In this document: positions 1-5,634 of the stretch, in pieces
Position numbering within the stretch: position 1 is the first letter of the stretch
How the letters are laid out: each line of letters opens with the position of its first letter
From: JBQCHF01 sp051953655
GTDB lineage: Bacteria; Actinomycetota; Actinomycetes; Motilibacterales; Motilibacteraceae
Assembly (NCBI GenBank): GCA_051953655.1
Contig: JBQCIO010000113.1
Location: 1-8,173, forward strand
Reading direction: 5' to 3'
Length of the DNA stretch: 8,173 bases
Notes under the pieces: generated by a model
What the model was told of the DNA's origin: nothing
The model's database searches: none
What the model saw: only the letters and a program-made list of their open reading frames with translations
Position numbers and translations under genes: made by a program

Positions 1-62
1 TTTTGGCCTCGTTTCCGTTTGGGTCTGCGGGCCCTTCCGCCGTCTCGAGAGGGCGAACGACC

Positions 63-245
63 TCAGGCGTGCAGCCGCACCGCCAGCAGCGCGAGCGCCA
101 CCAGGAACAGGGCCACCATCACCGCGACGGTGGCCGGGGAGGACCGCTCGACGTGGACGTGGTCGCGCGCGGTCCGGCAGACCGGGCAGCGCCCCTCGGA
201 CACCGGTCCCGCGCAGGAGGCGCAGACCAGACGCTCACAGCTCAT
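63..245 (-). CDS. Zinc-ribbon, single-pass membrane microprotein (60 aa)
   Basis: This is a small hypothetical protein. Seen: cysteines at 3, 8, 11, 20 and 23, with two CxxC knuckles (C8-C11 and C20-C23) spaced like a short zinc ribbon. A polar linker follows, then one hydrophobic helix (about residues 38-58) ending just before the C-terminus, so it is probably a tail-anchored or single-pass membrane protein with the ribbon in the cytoplasm. The start is well supported: the reverse strand carries AGGAGG (plus-strand 252-257) five to six bases before an ATG. It is transcribed away from ftsE. No function is recognised. A metal-binding membrane adaptor is an inference from the layout only. The strong ribosome binding site and the coherent ribbon-plus-helix design argue that it is a real gene and not a chance open frame. 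Confidence 0.72.
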   Translation of the reverse strand: MSCERLVCASCAGPVSEGRCPVCRTARDHVHVERSSPATVAVMVALFLVALALLAVRLHA

Positions 246-485
246 CGCGCACCTCCTCGGCCACGTCCCGCGTGGCTCCTCGCACTGTCATCCTCCCCCC
301 GCGGGGCGGTCGGCGCACGGAGTACAACGGCCCGTCGGGTGGATCTGTGCCCCGCCCGGGGAGGGGCTAGACCCGGGCCGCCCGACCGGCCACGGCGAGC
401 GGCCCCTCCGATCAGGAGGTAGGCCGGCTTACCCAGCGACCTCGGAGTTGAACCCGCTGTGCCCGGACCACTGCTCTGCGCGCCC

Positions 486-491
486 TACACT
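486..491 (+). promoter_or_regulatory. Candidate -10 box for the ftsE transcript
   Basis: TACACT matches the actinobacterial housekeeping -10 pattern TAnnnT. The region 17-18 bases upstream has no clear -35; TTGAAC at 448-453 is 32 bases away and too far. Actinobacterial promoters often rely mainly on the -10. If used, transcription would start near 498 and give a leader of about 150 bases before the ftsE GTG, containing the 568-597 hairpin. This is a motif reading only. Confidence 0.45.
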
Positions 492-567
492 CGACCGGGT
501 TGTTCGCTGCGCCCGCCCGGGTGCCGGCGGCCGAGCGGTGCGCCTGTCGCGACCGGCTCCCCGGGGT

Positions 568-597
568 CCTGCCCCGGCCGGAGCGGGCCGGGGCAGG
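568..597 (+). promoter_or_regulatory. Strong 12-bp hairpin in the ftsE leader
   Basis: Arms 568-579 (CCTGCCCCGGCC) and 586-597 (GGCCGGGGCAGG) are perfectly complementary, with a 6-base loop (580-585). It lies 49 bases before the ftsE start. Bases 595-600 (AGGCGG) of its right side can instead pair with 609-614 (CCGCCT) across an 8-base loop, so the two stems exclude each other in part. No T-run follows. It could be a leader RNA structure, an attenuator, an mRNA-stability element or a DNA-binding site; the sequence alone does not decide. Confidence 0.6.
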
Positions 598-646
598 CGG
601 GCCGGAAGCCGCCTCCTGCCGCCTAGCAGCCCTTGCGAGACGCCAC

Positions 647-1336
647 GTGATCCGGTTCGACAACGTCACCAAGATCTACCCGACGCAGACCCGCCCCGCG
701 CTGGACGACGTCTCGCTGGAGATCGCCAAGGGCGAGTTCGTGTTCCTCGTCGGCCAGTCGGGCTCGGGCAAGTCCACCTTCCTGCGCCTGGTGCTCAAGG
801 AGGAGCGGACGACGTCCGGCACGGTGCACGTGGCGGGCAAGGACCTGAACCGGCTGTCCAACTGGAAGGTGCCGGCCCTGCGCCGGCAGATGGGCACCGT
901 CTTCCAGGACTTCCGGCTGCTGCCCACCAAGAGCGTGTTCGAGAACGTCGCCTTCGCCCTCGAGGTCATCGGCAAGCCGCGCCACCACATCGCCAAGGTG
1001 GTGCCCGAGGTGCTCGACCTCGTGGGCCTGGCCGGCAAGGAGCAGCGGCGCCCGGACGAGCTCTCCGGCGGCGAGCAGCAGCGGGTGGCCATAGCGCGGG
1101 CCTTCGTCAACAAGCCGATGATCCTCATCGCCGACGAGCCCACCGGCAACCTCGACCCCTCGACGTCGGTCGGGATCATGAAGCTGCTGGACCGGATCAA
1201 CCGCACCGGCACCACGATCGTCATGGCGACGCACGACGACGACATCGTCGACCAGATGCGCAAGCGCGTCATCGAGCTCGAGAACGGCCACCTCGTCCGC
1301 GACCAGGCCCGTGGCGTCTACGGCTACTCCCGCTAG
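647..1336 (+). CDS. ftsE: Cell-division ATP-binding protein FtsE
   Basis: FtsE is the cytoplasmic ATPase of the FtsEX complex, which couples ATP hydrolysis at the division site to activation of cell-wall hydrolases outside the membrane. The 229-residue product equals the usual actinobacterial length. Seen in order: Walker A GQSGSGKST (36-44), Q-loop Q87 in VFQDFRLL, ABC signature LSGGEQQR (139-146), Walker B ILIADEP (159-165), D-loop NLD (168-170) and H-loop H196 in MATHD. The GTG start (MIRFDNVTKIYP) matches the family N-terminus. Its ribosome binding site is weak (GAGA at 637-640), unlike the strong sites of ftsX, smpB and the oxidoreductase. The gene is followed by ftsX after 84 bases. A strong leader hairpin lies upstream. 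The identification is near certain. Confidence 0.98.
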   Translation: MIRFDNVTKIYPTQTRPALDDVSLEIAKGEFVFLVGQSGSGKSTFLRLVLKEERTTSGTVHVAGKDLNRLSNWKVPALRRQMGTVFQDFRLLPTKSVFENVAFALEVIGKPRHHIAKVVPEVLDLVGLAGKEQRRPDELSGGEQQRVAIARAFVNKPMILIADEPTGNLDPSTSVGIMKLLDRINRTGTTIVMATHDDDIVDQMRKRVIELENGHLVRDQARGVYGYSR

Positions 1337-1345
1337 CCGCCCAGC

Positions 1346-1375
1346 CTCGACGACCAGCCTCTCGACGACCGGCCT
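1346..1375 (+). repeat. 15-bp tandem repeat in the ftsE-ftsX spacer
   Basis: Two adjacent 15-base units, CTCGACGACCAGCCT and CTCGACGACCGGCCT, differ at one position. Partial matches flank them (CCAGC before; CTCGACC overlapping the end). They fill much of the spacer between the ftsE stop and the ftsX ribosome binding site. The repeat is most simply explained by slippage in GC-rich DNA. Confidence 0.7.
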
Positions 1376-1420
1376 CGACCGTCCCGACCGAGCCCCCCGC
1401 ACCACCCGGAGGACCGTGCA

Positions 1421-2326
1421 GTGCGCGCCCAGTTCATCGCCTCGGAGATCGCCATCGGTCTGCGGCGCAACCTGACCATGACCATGGCGGTCATCGTCAC
1501 CACCGCCGTCTCGCTGACCTTCTTCGGTGCCGCGCTGCTGCTGCGCGCGCAGATCAGCGAGATGAAGGACTTCTGGTACGACAAGGTCGAGGTGTCGGTC
1601 TTCCTCTGCGGGGAGAACTCCGGCACCCCGAGCTGCGCGGGCGGCCCGGTCACCCAGACCCAGCGCGACAGCATCCGCGCCGACCTCGAGTCGCTGCCGC
1701 AGGTCGAGAAGGTCTACTACGAGAGCCAGGACGAGGCCTACTCGCGCTTCAAGGAGCAGTTCAAGGACAGCGCGCTGCTGGACAACGTCAAGCCCGGCGA
1801 CCTGCCCGAGTCCTTCCGGGTCAAGCTCAAGGACCCCGAGCAGTACGCCATCGTCGAGTCCGCCTTCGCCGGCCGTGACGGGGTGGAGCAGGTGCAGGAC
1901 CAGAAGCGCCTGCTGGACCGACTCTTCTCGGTGCTGCGCGGGTTCCAGGTGGCCGCGCTCGCCATCGCCGTCGTCATGGTCGTCACCGCCGCGCTGATGA
2001 TCGCCAACACGATCCGGCTCGCCGCCTTCAGCCGGCGGCGGGAGACCGGGATCATGCGGCTGGTCGGCGCCTCCAACTTCTACATCCAGCTGCCGTTCAT
2101 CCTCGAGGGCGCCATCGCCGGGCTGGTGGGGGCCGTGCTGGCCAGCGGCGCCCTGGTCGCGGTGGAGAAGTTCGTGGTGCTGGACCGGATGGCCAAGTCC
2201 TTCACCTTCACCCGCTACGTCGGCTGGGACGCCGTGTGGGGCACCGTCCCGCTGATGATCCTCACGGGTGTGCTCATCGCCGGCCTGGCCAGCTTCCTCA
2301 CCCTGCTGCGCTACCTGCGCGTCTGA
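1421..2326 (+). CDS. ftsX: Cell-division membrane protein FtsX
   Basis: FtsX is the membrane partner of FtsE. Its extracytoplasmic domain binds and activates peptidoglycan hydrolases or their activators. The 301-residue product has the family layout: a cytoplasmic N-terminus, a first membrane helix (about 21-43), a large outside domain (about 44-170), then three helices (about 172-196, 223-247 and 271-297). The motif ANTIRLAAFSRRRETGIMRLVGAS after helix 2 is the conserved FtsX cytoplasmic coupling region. The outside domain carries two cysteines, C63 and C72, nine residues apart, which could form a small disulfide loop. The GTG start has a clear GGAGGA (1408-1413) seven bases upstream. It follows ftsE in the same direction and precedes a secreted M23 hydrolase, its likely client. 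Confidence 0.97.
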   Translation: MRAQFIASEIAIGLRRNLTMTMAVIVTTAVSLTFFGAALLLRAQISEMKDFWYDKVEVSVFLCGENSGTPSCAGGPVTQTQRDSIRADLESLPQVEKVYYESQDEAYSRFKEQFKDSALLDNVKPGDLPESFRVKLKDPEQYAIVESAFAGRDGVEQVQDQKRLLDRLFSVLRGFQVAALAIAVVMVVTAALMIANTIRLAAFSRRRETGIMRLVGASNFYIQLPFILEGAIAGLVGAVLASGALVAVEKFVVLDRMAKSFTFTRYVGWDAVWGTVPLMILTGVLIAGLASFLTLLRYLRV

Positions 2327-2327
2327 G

Positions 2328-2349
2328 CGCACGACGGCCCGTCCGTGCG
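2328..2349 (+). terminator. Hairpin directly after ftsX (possible partial terminator or processing site)
   Basis: CGCACG (2328-2333) pairs with CGTGCG (2344-2349). ACG (2334-2336) and CGT (2340-2342) extend it to nine base pairs with one bulged C at 2343. It begins one base after the ftsX stop codon. A run of G follows instead of T, so it is not a classical terminator. It may slow or partly stop transcription, or protect the ftsEX mRNA end. Confidence 0.4.
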
Positions 2350-2355
2350 GGGGAG

Positions 2356-2385
2356 CGGGCCGCCCACCGTCCCCGACCCGGCCCG
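2356..2385 (+). promoter_or_regulatory. Second stem-loop in the ftsX-hydrolase spacer
   Basis: CGGGCCG (2356-2362) and CGGCCCG (2379-2385) form a perfect 7-bp stem with a 16-base loop. It sits between the post-ftsX hairpin and the ribosome binding site of the M23 gene (AGGAG, 2402-2406). Possible roles are mRNA processing or translation control. It could be chance at this GC content. Confidence 0.35.
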
Positions 2386-2415
2386 TCCGGCCATCTCTCG
2401 CAGGAGCCCCACCCG

Positions 2416-3654
2416 ATGCGCCCCCGCCCCCTCGCCGCCCTGCTCGCGCTCGCCCTCACCGCCGCCCTCACCACCCTGCTGGGCACCGCGGCCCGGGCGG
2501 ACAGCGCCGCGGACCGAAAGCGGCAGCTGGACCGGTCCGCGCGCAGCTCCCAGGGGCAGATCGACGACATCAGCCGCGAGCTGGCCGGCGCCCTGGCCCG
2601 GCTGCGGTCGGCCCAGGGCGAGCTGTCCTCGGCCGAGGCGGGCGTGCGCCGGGCCTCGGCCCAGCTCTCGGCCGCGCAGGCGGAGGACGCGCGGATCGGG
2701 GTGCAGCTGGACCTGGCCCGGCGCCAGGAGCACAAGGCGCAGGTGCAGCTCGACGCGGTGGTGGCCTCGATGGCCGACGACCGCGACGCCGTCGGCCGCA
2801 TCGCCCGGACCGCCTACATGAGCGGCAACCTCGGCCAGCTCGGCGTCGCCCTGTCCGCCGAGAGCCCCGACGACTTCGCCTCCCGGGTCGTGCTCACCCA
2901 GGCCGCGGCGCGCAGCCAGAACGCGGCCATCGCCCGGCTGGCGCAGCGCCGGGCCGTGCAGGCCGAGCGGACCGCGCAGCTGGCCGCGCAGCGGGCCCGG
3001 GTCGACGCGCTCAAGGCCCGCTCGGCGGCCGCGGTGGAGCGCACCGCGGCGCTGCGGCAGCAGGCCGAGCAGGCGCGGGCCCGGGTCGCCTCGGTGGTCG
3101 CCGCCGCCAGGTCCGCCACCGCCCGGCTGCAGGCGGAGAAGGCGGCCGAGCAGCGCCGGCTGGCGGCCATGCAGGCCGAGTCCAGCCGGCTCGCGGACCA
3201 GCTGCGCGCAGCGGCGGGACGGGCCAGCCGCGGCGGCGGGGTGCGCTACGTCTCGGGCAACGGCACCCTCGGCCGGCCGGTGAACGCGCCGGTCACCTCG
3301 TCCTACGGGATGCGGGTCCACCCGGTCACCGGCATCTACAAGCTGCACGACGGCACCGACTTCGGCGTCGGCTGCGGCACGCCGATCCACGCCGCGCAGG
3401 ACGGCGTCGTGGTGCGCGCGAGCTACGCCGCCGGCTACGGGAACTGGACGATCATCGACCACGGCACGATCCGTGGGCAGTCCGTGGCCACCGCCTACGC
3501 CCACCAGAGCTCGTTCGCGGTGCGCGCCGGCCAGCGGGTGAGCAAGGGGCAGGTCATCGGCTACGTGGGCTCGACCGGCTACTCCACCGGGTGCCACATG
3601 CACTTCATGGTCTACGTGAACGGCGGCACCGTGAACCCGATGGGCTGGCTCTGA
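2416..3654 (+). CDS. Secreted coiled-coil M23 (LytM) peptidoglycan endopeptidase
   Basis: A predicted zinc metallopeptidase that cuts peptide cross-links of peptidoglycan outside the cell. Seen in the 412 residues: a signal peptide (1-28, cleavage likely after ARA), two long Ala/Arg/Gln/Glu-rich coiled-coil stretches (about 30-125 and 160-270), and a C-terminal M23 domain (about 285-412). Zinc ligands H311 and D315 (HDGTD) and H396, and catalytic H363 (AYAH) and H394 (HMHF), are all present, so the enzyme should be active. C320 and C393 lie beside the active-site motifs and may pair. The ATG follows AGGAG (2402-2406) by nine bases. The coiled-coil-plus-hydrolase design resembles EnvC and PcsB, known FtsEX partners, but EnvC has a degenerate LytM site. 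Its place after ftsX supports an FtsEX client role (inference). Confidence 0.93.
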   Translation: MRPRPLAALLALALTAALTTLLGTAARADSAADRKRQLDRSARSSQGQIDDISRELAGALARLRSAQGELSSAEAGVRRASAQLSAAQAEDARIGVQLDLARRQEHKAQVQLDAVVASMADDRDAVGRIARTAYMSGNLGQLGVALSAESPDDFASRVVLTQAAARSQNAAIARLAQRRAVQAERTAQLAAQRARVDALKARSAAAVERTAALRQQAEQARARVASVVAAARSATARLQAEKAAEQRRLAAMQAESSRLADQLRAAAGRASRGGGVRYVSGNGTLGRPVNAPVTSSYGMRVHPVTGIYKLHDGTDFGVGCGTPIHAAQDGVVVRASYAAGYGNWTIIDHGTIRGQSVATAYAHQSSFAVRAGQRVSKGQVIGYVGSTGYSTGCHMHFMVYVNGGTVNPMGWL

Positions 3655-3744
3655 GCCGCACCTGAGCCGGCGTGAGCCGGTGCTGACCCTGCGTCACCAG
3701 GACCAGCTCGAGGGGTCCGAGCGGGTGACTGCCTGTGAACGGAT

Positions 3745-3780
3745 CCGGCAGGGCGCCGGGGCCCGACCGTAGACTGCCGG
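3745..3780. promoter_or_regulatory. Inverted repeat spanning the S41 gene promoter
   Basis: CCGGCAG (3745-3751) and CTGCCGG (3774-3780) are perfect inverted 7-bp arms separated by 22 bases. The left arm covers the place of a -35 element, and the right arm overlaps the end of the -10 box. A second, shorter inverted repeat GCCCG/CGGGC (3761-3765 and 3778-3782) is nested in it. The placement fits a repressor operator. It could also act as an RNA hairpin in read-through transcripts from the M23 gene. Confidence 0.4.
3770..3775 (+). promoter_or_regulatory. -10 box of a leaderless-type promoter for the S41 protease gene
   Basis: TAGACT fits the actinobacterial TAnnnT -10 consensus. Its last base is separated from the ATG at 3783 by seven bases, so transcription would begin at or within a base of the start codon. 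No Shine-Dalgarno sequence is present before that ATG, which fits a leaderless mRNA. No convincing -35 is visible. If real, the S41 and smpB genes have their own promoter in addition to any read-through from upstream. Confidence 0.6.
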
Positions 3781-3782
3781 GC

Positions 3783-5003
3783 ATGTCCCCCTTGGCGCGC
3801 AAGGCCGCGCGAGCCGTCGGGCTCGTCGCCGCGGTCGCCGTCGCGTTCGCAGGGGGCGTCGTCGCCGGGCTCACCGACCACCAGGCCCCGCCGGCCGCCG
3901 CGGCCGGCCAGGGCGTGCTGGACCAGGCCGCGGACCGCATCGCCGCCCAGGCCGTCCGCCCGGTCGACCGCGACCAGCTCGAGCGGGCCGCGGTCGAGGG
4001 CATGCTCAAGTCGCTGGGCGACCGCTGGTCGGCCTACTACGACCCGGCCCAGTTCAGCTCCTTCGCCGACTCGGTGGAAGGCCACTACGCCGGCGTCGGG
4101 GTGTGGCTGCGCTCGGACGGCCAGGGGCACGTGCTCGTGGCCAGCGTGCAGGCCGACTCCTCGGCCGGCCGGGCCGGGGTGGTGCCGGGCGACCGCATCG
4201 TCTCGGTCGACGGTGCCCCGGCGCGCGACGCCGACAGCGCCGCGGCCATGCTGCGCGGCAGCCGGGCCGCGGGGGTCGCCGTCGGCTCCGCGGGTGCGGT
4301 GGCCAGCGCCGCCCAGGCGGCCGGCACGCAGGTGCGGCTCGTCCTGCAGCACGGCAGCCAGCAGCGCAGCGTGGTCCTGCAGCGCGAGGTGATGGCCGAC
4401 GCCGACGTCGTCACCAGCCCGTTGCGCGGCGGCGTGCTGCGGGTCTCCGTGCACGCCTTCACCCGGGGCGTGGGGCGCGAGGTGCGCTCGGCGCTGCAGG
4501 TGACCCCGGCGCCCAGCGGGGTCGTGCTCGACCTGCGCGGCAACCCCGGCGGCCTGCTCACCGAGGCGGTCGAGGTCGCCTCGGTCTTCCTCGACGGTGG
4601 TCCGGTGGTCGTCTACGAGAAGCGCGGCGAGCCCACGCGCACCCACGACGCGCTCGGGCACGGCGACACCCGGATCCCGCTGGTGGTGCTCGTCGACGGC
4701 CGCACCGCCAGCGCCGCCGAGGTGGTGGCCGGCGCGCTGCAGGACCGCAACCGGGCCGTCGTCGTTGGCGCGGTCACCTACGGCAAAGGCTCGGTGCAGG
4801 AACCCAGCCGGCTCTCGGACGGCTCGGCCATCGAGCTCACCGTCGGCCGCTACCTCACCCCGTCGGGCCGCTCGGTGGACGGCGTGGGCATCCAGCCCGA
4901 CGTGCTGGTTGCCGAGGACGCCCCGGCGGGCAAGGCCGAGGAGCGGGCGCTCGAGGTGCTCAGCGGGCTGCAAGCGGCCCTCGGTGCGAGCGGAAGGGGC
5001 TGA
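3783..5003 (+). CDS. S41 family C-terminal processing protease with PDZ domain
   Basis: A serine protease of the Ctp/Tsp/Prc family, which recognises C-terminal tails of exported proteins through its PDZ domain and cuts with a Ser-Lys pair. Seen in 406 residues: a hydrophobic signal or anchor segment (about 9-30), a helical N-terminal region with RWSAYYDP (81-88), a PDZ domain (about 101-203), and an S41 core with LRGNPGG (251-257), catalytic S310 (DGRTASAAE), and K335 and Q339 in YGKGSVQE. All catalytic residues are present. The PDZ domain holds an unusual Ala/Gly/Ser-rich insertion (about 161-180). ATG 3783 was chosen because the -10 box lies seven bases upstream and the signal segment then starts normally; a GTG at 3735 would add 16 residues. 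Its stop is two bases before the smpB start. Protein-quality control or hydrolase turnover outside the membrane is inferred. Confidence 0.95.
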   Translation: MSPLARKAARAVGLVAAVAVAFAGGVVAGLTDHQAPPAAAAGQGVLDQAADRIAAQAVRPVDRDQLERAAVEGMLKSLGDRWSAYYDPAQFSSFADSVEGHYAGVGVWLRSDGQGHVLVASVQADSSAGRAGVVPGDRIVSVDGAPARDADSAAAMLRGSRAAGVAVGSAGAVASAAQAAGTQVRLVLQHGSQQRSVVLQREVMADADVVTSPLRGGVLRVSVHAFTRGVGREVRSALQVTPAPSGVVLDLRGNPGGLLTEAVEVASVFLDGGPVVVYEKRGEPTRTHDALGHGDTRIPLVVLVDGRTASAAEVVAGALQDRNRAVVVGAVTYGKGSVQEPSRLSDGSAIELTVGRYLTPSGRSVDGVGIQPDVLVAEDAPAGKAEERALEVLSGLQAALGASGRG

Positions 5004-5005
5004 CC

Positions 5006-5539
5006 GTGGCCAGGGAGAAGACCAAGCGGGTGGCGGCCAAGGCCAAGGACGCCGCCAAGGCCAAGAAGATCATCGCGTCCAACAAGAAGGCCTACCACGA
5101 CTACCACATCGAGGACACGTGGGAGGCCGGGCTGGTCCTCACCGGCACCGAGGTGAAGGCGCTGCGGATGGGACGGGCCTCGCTCGTCGACGGCTACGCG
5201 ATCATCCAGGACGGCGAGGTGTGGCTGCAGGGCGTCCACATCCCCGAGTACGTGCAGGGCACCTGGACCAACCACGCCCCGCGCCGCCCGCGCAAGCTCC
5301 TGCTGCACGGCTACGAGATCGACAAGCTCATCGGCAAGACCAAGGAGAGCGGAGCCACCATCGTGCCGCTCTCGCTGTACTTCACCGACGGCCGGGCCAA
5401 GGTCGAGATCGCCCTGGCCCGCGGCAAGAAGCTCTACGACAAGCGGGCCACGCTGGCCGAGCGCACCGCCAGGCGCGAGGCCGAGCGCGCCATGAGCGCC
5501 AGCGTCCGGCGCCGCCACACCGCCCGCACCGAGGACTGA
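5006..5539 (+). CDS. smpB: SsrA-binding protein SmpB
   Basis: SmpB binds tmRNA and brings it to stalled ribosomes for trans-translation, which tags the unfinished protein for degradation. The 177-residue product contains the family core from NKKAYHDYHIEDTWEAGLVLTGTEVKALR (26-54) through GVHIPEY (76-82) to the basic tail GKKLYDKR (140-147), the part that enters the empty mRNA channel. The N-terminus has about 22 extra Lys/Ala-rich residues, making it longer than the roughly 160-residue mycobacterial protein. The GTG start has AAGGGG (4994-4999) six bases upstream, lying inside the end of the S41 gene, which suggests translational coupling. ftsE-ftsX-smpB order is conserved in Actinobacteria. 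No tmRNA gene (ssrA) follows within the window. Confidence 0.98.
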   Translation: MAREKTKRVAAKAKDAAKAKKIIASNKKAYHDYHIEDTWEAGLVLTGTEVKALRMGRASLVDGYAIIQDGEVWLQGVHIPEYVQGTWTNHAPRRPRKLLLHGYEIDKLIGKTKESGATIVPLSLYFTDGRAKVEIALARGKKLYDKRATLAERTARREAERAMSASVRRRHTARTED

Positions 5540-5551
5540 CGGGTCGGGCGT

Positions 5552-5579
5552 CCGGCGGGGAATGCCTGCGCCCTGCCGG
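5552..5579 (+). terminator. Terminator-like hairpin after smpB
   Basis: CCGGCGGGG (5552-5560) pairs with CCCTGCCGG (5571-5579): nine pairs including one G-U, with a 10-base loop. It starts 12 bases past the smpB stop. Only a weak T content follows (CGTTGCCC), as is common for GC-rich actinobacterial terminators. It plausibly separates the division/quality-control genes from the metabolic genes that follow. Confidence 0.5.
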
Positions 5580-5585
5580 CGTTGC

Positions 5586-5634
5586 CCACGCATGGTGCCG
5601 AACGCACCTGACGAACCCCAATGCCCGTGCGTGG
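5586..5634 (+). promoter_or_regulatory. Compound inverted repeat before the oxidoreductase gene
   Basis: An outer perfect 7-bp repeat CCACGCA/TGCGTGG (5586-5592 and 5628-5634) encloses an inner hairpin GGTGC/GCACC (5594-5598 and 5604-5608, 5-base loop). The outer right arm ends four bases before the ribosome binding site AGGAGGA (5639-5645). It could be a regulator site or a leader RNA fold. It is too short for a tRNA. Confidence 0.35.

Larger units (their letters stand above)
246..646. other. Divergent intergenic region between the microprotein and ftsE
   Basis: About 400 bases with no convincing gene. They must contain the promoters of both divergent genes. Seen: a perfect palindrome CCCCGCGGGG (297-306), a 7-bp inverted repeat GCCCGGG/CCCGGGC (354-360 and 372-378), a 5-bp hairpin (405-419), a -10-like TACACT (486-491) and a strong hairpin (568-597). 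No tRNA, riboswitch or other RNA family was recognised. In-frame codons upstream of ftsE stay open back to TTG 500 and GTG 521, but such extensions do not fit the usual FtsE length. Confidence 0.6.

Noticed and set aside
31..54. A hairpin (GCCCT/AGGGC) as terminator of the minus-strand microprotein gene
   Set aside because: The five-pair stem has a 14-base loop and no T-run in that direction; likely chance.
405..419. A CCTCC/GGAGG hairpin
   Set aside because: Only five pairs, no T-run and no gene start next to it; common by chance in this composition.
440..470. A tRNA T-arm-like stretch (GAGTTGAACCCGC)
   Set aside because: The arms do not form a five-pair stem on either strand, and no acceptor, D or anticodon arms can be placed around it.
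500..646. Upstream in-frame starts for FtsE (TTG 500, GTG 521)
   Set aside because: They would add more than 40 residues not found in the family and would code through the leader hairpin; GTG 647 gives the standard N-terminus and length.
623..2332. A 569-codon open frame on the minus strand opposite ftsE and ftsX, and similar long antisense frames over the other genes
   Set aside because: Expected mirror frames in very GC-rich coding DNA. Their products are low-complexity and match no family, while the plus-strand frames carry complete conserved motifs.
2327..2415. A c-di-AMP type riboswitch before the cell-wall hydrolase
   Set aside because: Such elements occur before actinobacterial hydrolases, but the spacer is too short and lacks the conserved core; only simple hairpins are seen.
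3652..3679. TGAGCCG three times at 10-11 base spacing over the M23 stop codon
   Set aside because: Short and GC-rich; it yields a second in-frame stop (3673), but nothing else supports a function.
3735..3782. GTG 3735 as the start of the S41 protease
   Set aside because: It adds 16 polar residues before the signal segment and would place the -10 box inside the coding region; ATG 3783 fits the promoter geometry.
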